31,964 bases of DNA, from contig JBBSTY010000027.1 in NCBI GenBank assembly GCA_038235385.1, positions 1 through 31,964 of the forward strand, given 5' to 3'. The first letter of the stretch is position 1. Each line of letters starts with the position of its first letter. Below the pieces are notes generated by a model. The model searched no databases. It saw only the letters and a list, made by a program, of their open reading frames with translations, and had not been told where the DNA came from. The position numbers and the translations under genes were made by a program. Of the stretch, positions 15,638 to 22,854 are shown piece by piece. Source of the DNA: JBBSTY01 sp038235385 (lineage in GTDB: Bacteria > Actinomycetota > Acidimicrobiia > Acidimicrobiales > Acidimicrobilacustridaceae).

Positions 15638-16564
15638 TCAGGATCCGAGCGGGTTGGCCGCCATGAACGACACCACCACGGCGGCGAGCTCCGGACCCCG
15701 GTCCTCCTGGAGGAAGTGCCCGCCGCCGGCGATGGTGGTGTGCGGCTGGCCTTCGGTGCCGGGCACCCGTTCGATCAGGGCGCGATCGGACCCCTTGGTG
15801 ATGGGGTCGTTGTCGCTGAACGCGCACAGGAACGGCTTGGTGAACGCCCGCAGCGTCGTCCACGCGGCGCGGTTGGCGTCGGCCGCGGGATCGTCGGGTG
15901 TCGTGGGGACCAGGAGGGGGAACTGCCGCGCGCCCTCCTTGTAGGACTCGTCGGGGAACGGCGCGTCGTAGGCGGCGATGACCTCGGGTGACAGGTCGGT
16001 GGTGCAGCCGCCGTTGACGATCACGCCGGTCGGGAACTCCGGGACGTCCTGGGAGAACTGCTGCCACGAGAGGAAGGCATCGCCCGGGTGCGAGTCCCCG
16101 GTGGGCAGGTAGGTGTTCGCCGCGACCACGCGGGCGAACCGGTCGGGGTGCTCCGCCACGAGGCGCAGTCCGAGCAGGCCACCCCAGTCCTGACAGACCA
16201 GGGTGATCGCCTGGAGGTCGAGGTGGTCGAACAGGAGCGACCGCAGCCACTCGACGTGGCGGGCGTAGGTGTGGTCCCCGCGTGCCGCCGGCTTGTCGGA
16301 TCGGCCGAAGCCGACGAGATCCGGGGCGATGCAGCGGTGACCCGCCTCGACGAGCACCGGGATCATCGTGCGGTAGAGGAACGACCACGACGGCTCGCCG
16401 TGCAGGAGGAGCACCACCTCGCCGTCGCGGGGACCCTCGTCCACCACGTGCATGCGCAGCGTGCGATCCGAGCCGTCACCGCGTGGCACGTCGACGTAGT
16501 GGGGCGCGAACGCGTATCCCGGAAGGTCGGCGAAGCGGTCGTCGGGCGTGCGAACGATGTCCAT
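15638..16564 (-). CDS. haloalkane dehalogenase, subfamily I
   Basis: 308 residues. It hydrolyses carbon-halogen bonds of alkyl halides to the alcohol and halide. Visible are the HGEPSW oxyanion motif (55-60), the nucleophile Asp126 in VCQDWGG, the acid in FSDNDPITKG (Asp251 or 253) and the base His283 in GGGHFLQED. Both halide-holding Trp are present: Trp127 next to the nucleophile and Trp167 in the cap (FLSWQQFSQ). This is the HLD-I arrangement of DhlA and of mycobacterial DhmA, with nearly the same spacing. Asp instead of Ser as nucleophile separates it from ordinary hydrolases. The start at 16564 has GGAGGG 7 nt upstream. No alcohol or haloacid genes adjoin it. Confidence 0.88.
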   Translation of the reverse strand: MDIVRTPDDRFADLPGYAFAPHYVDVPRGDGSDRTLRMHVVDEGPRDGEVVLLLHGEPSWSFLYRTMIPVLVEAGHRCIAPDLVGFGRSDKPAARGDHTYARHVEWLRSLLFDHLDLQAITLVCQDWGGLLGLRLVAEHPDRFARVVAANTYLPTGDSHPGDAFLSWQQFSQDVPEFPTGVIVNGGCTTDLSPEVIAAYDAPFPDESYKEGARQFPLLVPTTPDDPAADANRAAWTTLRAFTKPFLCAFSDNDPITKGSDRALIERVPGTEGQPHTTIAGGGHFLQEDRGPELAAVVVSFMAANPLGS

Positions 16565-16618
16565 GGTGTGTCCCTCCCCCGGGCCCGACACGTCCGAACG
16601 GACGAGGGCGACCGGAGA

Positions 16619-16650
16619 TCAAGTGTCAGAGAGTATGTCAAAAGGTTACG
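16619..16650 (-). promoter_or_regulatory. AT-rich promoter region of the dehalogenase gene
   Basis: On the minus strand the stretch has TTTTGACATACTCTCTGACA. It holds two direct copies of TGACA 12 bp apart and a TACTCT box that could serve as -10. It stands out as AT-rich in a GC-rich setting and lies 55-85 bp before the start. The exact promoter elements are not certain. Confidence 0.3.
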
Positions 16651-16695
16651 GGTGGCGACCGTGGCCCAGCGGGCCGCACCGGGCGGTTCAGGTCC

Positions 16696-16751
16696 GGGCG
16701 GTCGCATCAGGGCGGTCGCATCAGGGCGGTCGCATCAGGGCGGTCGCATCA
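16696..16751. repeat. four perfect 14-bp tandem repeats at the end of the RNA methyltransferase gene
   Basis: GGGCGGTCGCATCA occurs four times without a mismatch, followed by a partial unit. On the minus strand each unit begins with TGA, and the first of these is the stop codon of the methyltransferase gene. Because 14 is not a multiple of three, the array puts a stop in every frame. Confidence 0.9.
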
Positions 16752-17426
16752 GGGCGTCGTCCGGTCGGGCGCCGGCGCCTCCGGCGCGGGTTGCGCAACG
16801 ATCGTCGCATGGGTGCGAACCCACGTGTGCATGGCGATGCCTGACGCCACCCCGGCGTTGATCGAACGGGTCGAACCGAACTGGGCGATCGAGCACACCG
16901 TCCTGGCGAGCTCGCGCGCGTCGGCCGACAGACCCGGGCCCTCCTGGCCGAACACGAGCACGCACGCGCTGGGCAGCGCGGTGTGCTCGAGCGGCACCGC
17001 ACCCGGGAGGATGTCGATGCCGATCACCGCCACCCCGGCACCGTCGGCCCAGTCGCCGAAGGCGGCGACGGTGGGGTGGTGACGGATGTGCTGGTACCGA
17101 TCGGTGACCATGGCCCCCCGCCGGTTCCAACGACGCCGACCGATGATGTGGACCTCCGCCGCCAGGAAGGCGTTCGCGTTGCGCACCACGGCGCCGATGT
17201 TGAAGTCGTGCTGCCAGTTCTCGATGGCCACGTGGAACGGATGCCGTCGGGTGTCGAGGTCGGCCACGATCGCCTCGTTCGACCAGTACCGGTAGCGATC
17301 GACCACGTTGCGACGATCGCCGTCGCGAAGGTACGTGGGATCCAACCGGTCGTCGTCGGGCCACGGATCGGGATGCGGCCCGACACCGACCTCCTCGGAG
17401 CCGTGATCGTCATGTGCTGGGGCCAC
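16749..17426 (-). CDS. SpoU/TrmH family RNA 2'-O-methyltransferase
   Basis: 225 residues. The three SPOUT motifs are visible: NWQHDFNIGAVVRNANAF (motif 1, catalytic Asn and Arg), ACVLVFGQEGPGLSADA (motif 2) and IAQFGSTRSINAGVASGIAMHTW (motif 3, where SxN usually contacts SAM in the trefoil knot). It should methylate a ribose 2'-OH in tRNA or rRNA. The exact position cannot be told. The GTG at 17426 is chosen because TAGCGT ends 5 nt before it, so the message is leaderless. The N-terminal 35 residues are Asp/Pro-rich and less conserved. Its stop codon is the first TGA of the 14-bp array. Confidence 0.85.
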   Translation of the reverse strand: MAPAHDDHGSEEVGVGPHPDPWPDDDRLDPTYLRDGDRRNVVDRYRYWSNEAIVADLDTRRHPFHVAIENWQHDFNIGAVVRNANAFLAAEVHIIGRRRWNRRGAMVTDRYQHIRHHPTVAAFGDWADGAGVAVIGIDILPGAVPLEHTALPSACVLVFGQEGPGLSADARELARTVCSIAQFGSTRSINAGVASGIAMHTWVRTHATIVAQPAPEAPAPDRTTP

Positions 17427-17431
17427 GCCGC

Positions 17432-17437
17432 ACGCTA
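17432..17437 (-). promoter_or_regulatory. -10 box of the RNA methyltransferase gene, leaderless
   Basis: TAGCGT on the minus strand ends 5 nt before the GTG at 17426. No ribosome-binding site is seen. Confidence 0.45.
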
Positions 17438-17597
17438 CCGCCGCGCCCCGTCGGTGCGGTCACCCAGAAGGCTCCCGGCCCGAGCGTCGACACGGCGACC
17501 TCGGTCGGCAGCGCCTGGTCGGGACGACCGCGCTCCCCCGCGGCGACCGAGGGACCATCTCCCACCACACCCCTCCCGATGTCCACGGATGGGGCAC

Positions 17598-17603
17598 TAG
17601 CGT
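17598..17603 (+). promoter_or_regulatory. -10 box of the polylysine peptide gene
   Basis: TAGCGT would start a transcript near 17610, with a leader of about 56 nt before the ATG at 17666. The box is the same as that of the GNAT, ligase and RNA methyltransferase genes. Confidence 0.4.
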
Positions 17604-17665
17604 GTGACCGTTGGCAGGTGTCCGCGACGAGGTCGTGGAACCGAGGTCAGAGAGGGGGCTCATCC

Positions 17666-17746
17666 ATGGCGAAGAAGAAGGACAAGAAGAAGGACAAGAA
17701 GTCCAAGAAGAAGGACAAGAAGAAGTCGAACAAGAAGAAGAAGTAG
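17666..17746 (+). CDS. 26-residue polylysine peptide
   Basis: It begins MAKKKDKKKDKK and continues in the same style. 18 of 26 residues are Lys, the rest Asp, Ser, Asn and Ala, and it ends in four Lys. AGAGGGGG stands 7-8 nt before the ATG, a promoter box lies at 17598, and a strong hairpin follows 4 bp after the stop, so it looks like a complete small gene. The adenine-rich codons (AAG and GAC) contrast with the surrounding sequence. The charge would let it bind nucleic acid or acidic surfaces, like the Lys-rich tails of actinobacterial HupB or histone H1. No fold can be predicted and no function is known to me. The upstream in-frame extension is not protein-like. Confidence 0.65.
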   Translation: MAKKKDKKKDKKSKKKDKKKSNKKKK

Positions 17747-17750
17747 CACG

Positions 17751-17771
17751 AGCCGTCCGACGGACGGCTTT
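17751..17771 (+). terminator. hairpin terminator of the polylysine peptide gene
   Basis: AGCCGTCC pairs with GGACGGCT around GAC, followed by a short T-run (TTT). It begins 4 bp after the stop codon. Confidence 0.6.
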
Positions 17772-17898
17772 GGTCGAGTCGGGAGTGCCGGTGCGATCCG
17801 GGCCGACTCGCCACCACATCGGCCGGCACCCGCCTCACGGCGGGGCCGGCCGGTGTCGCGTGGCTCGCCGCGCCGGAGCGACGCATCGGGGCGCTCGA

Positions 17899-18657
17899 TC
17901 AGCGGTGGGGGCGCCGCCGCACTCGACGCCCAACCGGAGCGATCGTCGCGGGCTGCTCGGCGATCAGCTGACCGACCGCGACGGCATGCAGCACACCGCC
18001 GCCGAGCACGGCCACGTGCCACGCCTCGTGATGTCCGAACCAGGTGGCATCGGGCCAGCGCTGCGATCCCAGCAGCGCGGCCCCCGCCGAGTAGGCGACA
18101 CCGCCGGCGAAGAGGTTGGCGAGCGGCAACCACCCGCCACGACGGATCACGAACGGGATGAGTCCCACCGACGCCCAACCCAGCACCAGGTAGGCCCACC
18201 GAGCGTGATCTCGGGTCCCCTCCAGCGTCGAGAGCTTGGTCGCCGCACCGGCGACGGCCGTTCCCCACACACCGGCGATCACGCCGGCGGCCGCCGGGCC
18301 CGGCAGGGTGACGATCGCGACCGGTGTCCAGGTGCCGGCGATGGCCCCGAAGATGGCGGCGTGGTCGACCCGACGGAACCACCGGGCCTGCGCAGCGCTC
18401 CGGGGGAGCCGGTGATACGCGGCCGATGCGGCGAGCATGGTCGCGTAGGACGCGCCGAACACCGCCACCCCGGCACGTGCCGCGCCCTTCGGCGACCGGC
18501 GAACGGCGAGGACCGTGACCGGCGCGACCGCGGCCGCGGCCACCACGTGGAACCAGCCCCGCAACTTGGGACGCGTGGCCCAGTTCAGCGCCCAGGAGTC
18601 GCCGGCAACGAGCTCCGGTGCAACCTCCGGTTCCGCCGCATCCACGCACTCGGCCAT
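17899..18657 (-). CDS. hemolysin III / PAQR family membrane protein
   Basis: 252 residues with seven predicted membrane helices. Family marks are ASAAYHRLPRS (Ser and His), RWFRRVDHAAIFGAIAGTWTP (RxxDH) and the C-terminal FGHHEAWHVAVLGGGVLH. The conserved Asp and His residues form a metal site in the related adiponectin receptors. Bacterial members were first called hemolysins, but their real work, probably a lipid hydrolase or a membrane-fluidity role, is unsettled. The start at 18657 is supported by TAGGTT 7 nt upstream (leaderless). The N-terminal 35 residues (Glu/Asp-rich) are longer than in most homologues. Confidence 0.85.
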   Translation of the reverse strand: MAECVDAAEPEVAPELVAGDSWALNWATRPKLRGWFHVVAAAAVAPVTVLAVRRSPKGAARAGVAVFGASYATMLAASAAYHRLPRSAAQARWFRRVDHAAIFGAIAGTWTPVAIVTLPGPAAAGVIAGVWGTAVAGAATKLSTLEGTRDHARWAYLVLGWASVGLIPFVIRRGGWLPLANLFAGGVAYSAGAALLGSQRWPDATWFGHHEAWHVAVLGGGVLHAVAVGQLIAEQPATIAPVGRRVRRRPHR

Positions 18658-18664
18658 CGGCCCA

Positions 18665-18670
18665 AACCTA
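18665..18670 (-). promoter_or_regulatory. -10 box of the hemolysin III gene, leaderless
   Basis: TAGGTT on the minus strand ends 7 nt before the ATG at 18657. Confidence 0.45.
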
Positions 18671-18739
18671 TCGCCGTCCGTCGGTGCCGGAGGGTTCGTT
18701 CCCGCCCACGGGCCGCCGTCCGGTCGGGGCGCGCCGCGC

Positions 18740-19066
18740 TCAGCTCGGGCGGGTCGAAGCCAGCTTGTGCTCGACCCGTTCGACGCCGTGCAGGCGATCC
18801 CGATCGTCCGCCGGTGACCACGACGCGTAGAGCGCGTACAGCTCGGCCGCTTGGAGGTACGCCGTGTGCGATGCCTCGGGATCGGCTGCCGCCACGGCAT
18901 CGCCCCAGTCCTCGTAGAATCCGGCGCGAGCGACGACCTCGGAGCCCGGCGGCATGGAGCCGGTGGCGTAGACGAGGTCGACCATCGGTTCGGCTTCGTC
19001 GTAACGACCGGACGCGCAGAGCCCGAGGAACCGGGCTCGATCGGGTTCGGTGGCAGCGTGGGGCAC
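18740..19066 (-). CDS. small helical hypothetical protein
   Basis: 108 residues, no recognised family. The sequence is protein-like and mostly helical: RARFLGLCASGRYDEAEPMVDLVY, then HTAYLQAAELYALYASWSP. The pattern of paired helices with small residues (GRYDEAEPM, AAELYALYAS) resembles one or two tetratricopeptide-type units, but no full repeat can be claimed. The GTG at 19066 is chosen because TACGAT ends 6 nt before it on the minus strand. It has no signal peptide or membrane helix. It lies between the hemolysin III gene (82 bp downstream) and the divergent ligase gene, with which it shares a 101-bp promoter region. Confidence 0.6.
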   Translation of the reverse strand: MPHAATEPDRARFLGLCASGRYDEAEPMVDLVYATGSMPPGSEVVARAGFYEDWGDAVAAADPEASHTAYLQAAELYALYASWSPADDRDRLHGVERVEHKLASTRPS

Positions 19067-19072
19067 GACGCG

Positions 19073-19078
19073 ATCGTA
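19073..19078 (-). promoter_or_regulatory. -10 box of the small helical protein gene, leaderless
   Basis: TACGAT on the minus strand ends 6 nt before the GTG at 19066. Confidence 0.45.
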
Positions 19079-19154
19079 CCGGCCCGTCGAGCCATCCGGT
19101 CGGTCACGGAGCGCTCGATGGGTGATGGCGCACCCGACGGGACGGCTCGTTCGG

Positions 19155-19160
19155 TAGCGT
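19155..19160 (+). promoter_or_regulatory. -10 box of the DNA ligase gene, leaderless
   Basis: TAGCGT ends 7 nt before the GTG at 19168, and no ribosome-binding site is present. Confidence 0.5.
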
Positions 19161-19167
19161 CGGGGTC

Positions 19168-20256
19168 GTGCAGCTGCCCGTGCTCCCGCCGATCAAGCCG
19201 ATGCTCGCCAAGCCCTACTCCCCCGGCAAGGACGGCGATGTCCTCCCACCCGGCGAGGGCATGATCTTCGAGCCCAAGTGGGACGGCTTCCGATGCATCG
19301 TCTTCCGCGACGGCGACGATGTCGAGCTGGGTTCACGCAACGAGCGGCCGCTCACGCGGTACTTCCCCGAGCTGTTGGATCCCCTCCGCGAGGCGTTGCC
19401 CGACAAGGCGGTCGTCGATGGCGAGATCGTCGTCGCCGGGGCCGGCGGGCTCCAGTTCGACGCCCTCCAACAGCGTCTGCACCCGGCCGAGTCGCGGGTC
19501 AACCGCCTGGCCGCCGAGACGCCCGCCTCGTTCGTCGCCTTCGACCTGCTCGCGTTGGGCGACGAGTCGCTCCTGGCCACCCCGCTGGCCGAGCGTCGCC
19601 GCCTCCTCGAGGCGGCGCTGGCAGGCGCCCGGGCTCCCATCCACCTCACGCCGATCACCACCGACCGCGACCAGGCCCGGGATTGGTTCGTGCGCTTCGA
19701 GGGTGCCGGCCTCGACGGGGTCATCGCCAAGGACCCGGCCGGCACGTACCTGCCCGACAAGCGGGCGCAGCTGAAGGTCAAGCACAAGCGCACCGCCGAC
19801 TGCGTCGTGGCTGGCTATCGCATGCACAAGAGCGGCGACGGTGTCGGCTCGATGCTCCTCGGGCTCTACGACGACGACGGCGCCCTCCACCACATCGGGG
19901 TGGCGTCGTCGTTCACCGCCGCCAAACGTCCCGAGCTGCTCCAGTTCCTGGCGCCGTACGAAGCCGGCGCGCTCGATGACCACCCCTGGAAGGAGTGGGC
20001 CGAGGCGCAGGCCCACGAGTCGGGCCAGCGCCTGCCGGGCGGTCAGTCGAGGTGGAACGCCGACAAGGACCTCTCCTTCGTCCCCATCCGCACCGAGCTG
20101 GTCGCCGAGGTCGCGTACGAGAACCTGCTCAACGGTCGCCTCCGCCACGGCGCCCGCTTCCAACGATGGCGCCCCGACCGCGACCCTGCCTCGTGCACCT
20201 ATGCGCAGCTCGACCAGGCGGCGCCCTACGAGCTCAGCGAGATCTTCGGCACCTGA
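19168..20256 (+). CDS. ligC: ATP-dependent DNA ligase, LigC type
   Basis: 362 residues. It seals nicks in DNA with ATP. The nucleotidyltransferase domain shows motif I FEPKWDGFR (Lys37 takes the AMP), GSRNERPL, motif III VVDGEIVV, FVAFDLL, motif IV LDGVIAKDP and motif V QLKVKHKRTADCVVAGYR. An OB-fold domain follows from about 225 (GSMLLGLYDDDGALHHIGVASSFT). Size and domain order match the actinobacterial LigC ligases, which serve repair beside the NAD-dependent LigA. No polymerase or Ku gene is adjacent, so a role in end joining is not shown. The GTG start is supported by the leaderless promoter. Confidence 0.9.
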   Translation: MQLPVLPPIKPMLAKPYSPGKDGDVLPPGEGMIFEPKWDGFRCIVFRDGDDVELGSRNERPLTRYFPELLDPLREALPDKAVVDGEIVVAGAGGLQFDALQQRLHPAESRVNRLAAETPASFVAFDLLALGDESLLATPLAERRRLLEAALAGARAPIHLTPITTDRDQARDWFVRFEGAGLDGVIAKDPAGTYLPDKRAQLKVKHKRTADCVVAGYRMHKSGDGVGSMLLGLYDDDGALHHIGVASSFTAAKRPELLQFLAPYEAGALDDHPWKEWAEAQAHESGQRLPGGQSRWNADKDLSFVPIRTELVAEVAYENLLNGRLRHGARFQRWRPDRDPASCTYAQLDQAAPYELSEIFGT

Positions 20257-20350
20257 TCCCGAGCAGCGTGCCGACGTCAGCCCGTCCCGCGGGAACCCGT
20301 CGCCACCGACGGACGTCTCATCGTCACCACCAGCCTCGGGAGGCCTTCGC

Positions 20351-20941
20351 GTGAACCAGAACCAGAACCAGAACCGATCGCTGCTCGCCGCGGCGGCGAT
20401 CGGGTTGGCGGTGGTCGCCGTGGCCGCCCTCGTAGGGTGCAGCTCCACGACCGAAACGGTGTCCTCGGCGGGGACGAGCACGTCGTCGGTCCCGAAACCG
20501 ACCGCAGCGCCGACGACCGCAGCGGTCTCGCCGCCGACGACAGACGCAGATCCGAGCGCGCCCGATGTCACCGACACCACGGCGACGCCGACCATCCCGG
20601 CGTCGGGCGGCGACCCCGTCCTGGTCGGCTGCGGCACCGTCCACCGAGCATCCGGGTGGCCGACGACCTTCCCGCCGAGCCCGCAGGCCTTCACCTGCCT
20701 CGCCGGCGCGTTCGGCACCGGCACGCCTGCTCGGCTCGTCGATCGCGAGCAGACCGACGGCGAGGGCGGCGCCATCCTCGTCACCACGTACGACGTCCTC
20801 GGGTCAGGAAGGGTCCGGGTCACCGTCGACGCTCGTGAGGCCGCCGACCGAGCGCAGACGCGCACGGTCTCCGAGTGCACCGATCTGCGTGCGGAGCTCA
20901 CCACCGTCACCGTCTCGGCCTGCACGGTCGTCGGCTCCTGA
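20351..20941 (+). CDS. secreted lipoprotein of unknown function
   Basis: 196 residues from the GTG at 20351, which has GGGAGG 7 nt upstream. After a polar start with three Asn-Gln pairs comes the hydrophobic stretch LLAAAAIGLAVVAVAALVGCSS with lipobox LVGC. A long Thr/Ser/Pro/Ala linker (about 30-85) leads to a small domain of about 105 residues with four Cys (VGCGTVHRASG, FTCLAGAF, SECTDLRAEL, VSACTVVGS) that could form two disulfides. I do not recognise the domain. It is anchored outside the membrane. The first 90 bp of the gap before it hold nothing clear. Confidence 0.72.
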   Translation: MNQNQNQNRSLLAAAAIGLAVVAVAALVGCSSTTETVSSAGTSTSSVPKPTAAPTTAAVSPPTTDADPSAPDVTDTTATPTIPASGGDPVLVGCGTVHRASGWPTTFPPSPQAFTCLAGAFGTGTPARLVDREQTDGEGGAILVTTYDVLGSGRVRVTVDAREAADRAQTRTVSECTDLRAELTTVTVSACTVVGS

Positions 20942-21021
20942 GCACGGACCTCGATCGCCTCCGGGGGAACCTGGCGCGGGAGTCGCACGGGGTACGGACT
21001 CGGCGGTTCGACCGACGCCGA

Positions 21022-21027
21022 TAGGGT
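21022..21027 (+). promoter_or_regulatory. -10 box of the TetR gene, leaderless
   Basis: TAGGGT ends 8 nt before the ATG at 21036. Confidence 0.4.
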
Positions 21028-21035
21028 CGGCGCCG

Positions 21036-21563
21036 ATGGCCGGAGAACCGAGGGGTCGCGAGCTGTGGCTGCTGGCGGGCCAGGAGCTGCTGCGGCGCGG
21101 TGGGATCGGCGCCGTGAAGTTGCAGGCGCTCACCGCCGAGCTCGGTCTGACGACCGGGAGCTTCTACCACCACTTCACCGGCACCGCCGACTACCTCGAC
21201 GACCTCGCCCGGTACTACGGATCCGAACAGGTGCAACGCAACATCGAAGCCATCACGTCGGACGATCCCCGCGTTCGCCTGCACCGCCTGGCGGCGTTCT
21301 CGCGCGACGAGCGCATGGCTCCGCTCGATGCCGCCATGCGCGACTGGGCGGGCAGCAACCCGCTCGCGGCCGAAGCGGTGGGCCAGGCCGACGCGGTGCT
21401 GCTCGGCTACGTCGCCCAGGCGTTCCAGGACCTGGGCTTCGACCGCGACGACGCTCGCTTGCGGGCCCTGCTGCTCTTCTCCACGGGCGTCGCCCGGGTC
21501 CAACCGCCGTGGCGGCCGGCGGTCCGATCGATGGACGACATCCTGGCGATCCTCGCGCCCTGA
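21036..21563 (+). CDS. TetR family transcriptional regulator
   Basis: 175 residues. The N-terminal helix-turn-helix is AVKLQALTAELGLTTGSFYHHFTGTADYLDDL (about 26-57), with the GSFYHHF recognition helix typical of TetR. The rest is a helical ligand domain with no clear ligand. The nearest gene is the convergent acyl-CoA-dehydrogenase-type gene 98 bp away, so it may or may not control that gene. No palindrome covers its own promoter. The stop codon begins a short tandem repeat. Confidence 0.85.
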   Translation: MAGEPRGRELWLLAGQELLRRGGIGAVKLQALTAELGLTTGSFYHHFTGTADYLDDLARYYGSEQVQRNIEAITSDDPRVRLHRLAAFSRDERMAPLDAAMRDWAGSNPLAAEAVGQADAVLLGYVAQAFQDLGFDRDDARLRALLLFSTGVARVQPPWRPAVRSMDDILAILAP

Positions 21564-21599
21564 CCCGTCCTGATCCGCCGTGATCCGCCTGATCCGTCG
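21561..21599. repeat. 10-bp imperfect tandem repeat starting at the TetR stop codon
   Basis: TGACCCGTCC, TGATCCGCCG, TGATCCGCC and TGATCCGTCG follow each other directly. The first TGA is the stop codon. The changing unit length puts TGA in more than one frame. Confidence 0.6.
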
Positions 21600-21661
21600 A
21601 GCGTCACCGGCGGCGCCCTGGCTCATCGTCCGCGCCGTGGCTCACCGGCGGCGGCGTGACC

Positions 21662-22819
21662 TCACACCATGTCGGTGGGACGCAGGCCGAACCCGAGCGC
21701 GTACCGGCCCGCGAGCTCGGCGGTGCGGTCCCAGTCGAAGATGACATGGCCCTTGAGGACCTCGACGTCGCGCTGGAGGCGTTGGAGGGGCGAGGTGGAC
21801 AGGTAGACGCTGGCACCCGCCCCCTCGCAGACCGTGCTGATGACCGACCGGGCCGCTCGCACGGTGGCCGCCGCTGCCAGCCGGGTGTCGACGCGGCGCG
21901 CGTCGTCGAGCCGTTCGGTGCCGGCGGCGTCGATCAGGGCTTCGATGGTGGCGCCCCAGCGGATCCGTGCTGCGGCGAGGTCGCTCGTCGCCGTGGCGAG
22001 TCGTATCTGCGCAGCCGGTTGCTCGCTGGCCTTGTCGCCCAGCGAGTAGGCGAGGACGCGCTGGGCCAGACGGTCCCGGTAGAGGTCGACCGCGGCCTCG
22101 GCCGCACCCAGCGCGGGCGCCGCCGCCACCAGGGCGAGCACGGGAGGCACGGCGTGACCGGCCAGGCCGTCGCCGTCGATCGGGTCGCCCCCGAAGAGGA
22201 GCGACGGTGCCGGGAGCGTGCGTTCCGACGGCACGAAGCGATCATCGACCCGGACGGTGTTGCTCCCGGTCGCCCGCATGCCCGACGTGAACCAGACGTC
22301 ATCGACCTCGACCTCGTCGGGCCGCAGCAGCACGAAGTGGGTGGCGAACACCGGCTCGGTCTGCACGGCGTGCACCATCACCCAGTCGGCGTGCGCGATG
22401 CCGGTGGCCCACTCCCACCGACCCGAGATCCGGAACCCGCCATCGACCGGCGTGGCCGACCCCGTCGGAGCGAGCGGCGCCGGAGCGAACGGGCAGGCGC
22501 TGTCGGCGAAGATCGCGGCGCGTCCCTCGGCCGGGAACCGGGTGAGCAGCCACGCGTGCAGCATGAGGAACGACAGCGTCCACGCCGTGGCGGGACACCC
22601 GTGGGCCAGGACCCGAGCCCCGTGGGCCAGCGAGTCGAGCCCCAGTCCGTGTCCGCCGAGCGAGGTCGGCACGACCACCCGGAAGAGGTCGGCCGTCCGG
22701 GCGTCGTCGATCGTCGCAGCGGGGACCCGACGTTGCGACTCGCCGTCGGCGGCGCGGTCCCCGAGCACGGGGACGAGCCCCTGGCATCGGCGGAGGAACT
22801 CGTCGTGATCGATGGTCAT
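21662..22819 (-). CDS. acyl-CoA dehydrogenase-type flavoprotein (possible monooxygenase)
   Basis: 385 residues of the acyl-CoA dehydrogenase fold: an N-terminal helical part (VPTSLGGHGLGLDSLAHGARVLAHG), a central beta domain (GGFRISGRWEWATGIAHADWVMVHAV, TSGMRATGSNTVRVDDRFVP) and a C-terminal four-helix part. The GxWxxxSG-like stretch and GMRATGSxxVxVxDxFVP are seen in the type-2 branch, which holds group D flavin monooxygenases such as HsaA and related hydroxylases. The usual catalytic Glu of true dehydrogenases is not evident, so a two-component monooxygenase is a fair alternative. No reductase gene adjoins it. The ATG at 22819 is the third of three ATGs at 11-bp steps. Confidence 0.75.
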   Translation of the reverse strand: MTIDHDEFLRRCQGLVPVLGDRAADGESQRRVPAATIDDARTADLFRVVVPTSLGGHGLGLDSLAHGARVLAHGCPATAWTLSFLMLHAWLLTRFPAEGRAAIFADSACPFAPAPLAPTGSATPVDGGFRISGRWEWATGIAHADWVMVHAVQTEPVFATHFVLLRPDEVEVDDVWFTSGMRATGSNTVRVDDRFVPSERTLPAPSLLFGGDPIDGDGLAGHAVPPVLALVAAAPALGAAEAAVDLYRDRLAQRVLAYSLGDKASEQPAAQIRLATATSDLAAARIRWGATIEALIDAAGTERLDDARRVDTRLAAAATVRAARSVISTVCEGAGASVYLSTSPLQRLQRDVEVLKGHVIFDWDRTAELAGRYALGFGLRPTDMV

Positions 22820-22841
22820 CGGCTCGTCATCGGCTCGTCAT
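22820..22841 (-). repeat. 11-bp duplication carrying two extra ATG codons before the flavoprotein gene
   Basis: On the minus strand ATGACGAGCCG occurs twice, directly before the true ATG. Each copy opens a four-codon frame (Met-Thr-Ser-Arg) whose TGA overlaps the next ATG. Confidence 0.8.
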
Positions 22842-22854
22842 CCCCACCCCGCCG

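Noticed and set aside
16696..16751. The 14-bp array as a protein-coding repeat of the RNA methyltransferase
   Set aside because: The unit is not a multiple of three and begins with the stop codon, so it cannot be translated in frame.
17414..17746. The polylysine stretch as the tail of a longer 110-residue protein
   Set aside because: The preceding 84 codons are Pro/Arg/Thr-rich without structure, and the ATG at 17666 has its own ribosome-binding site.
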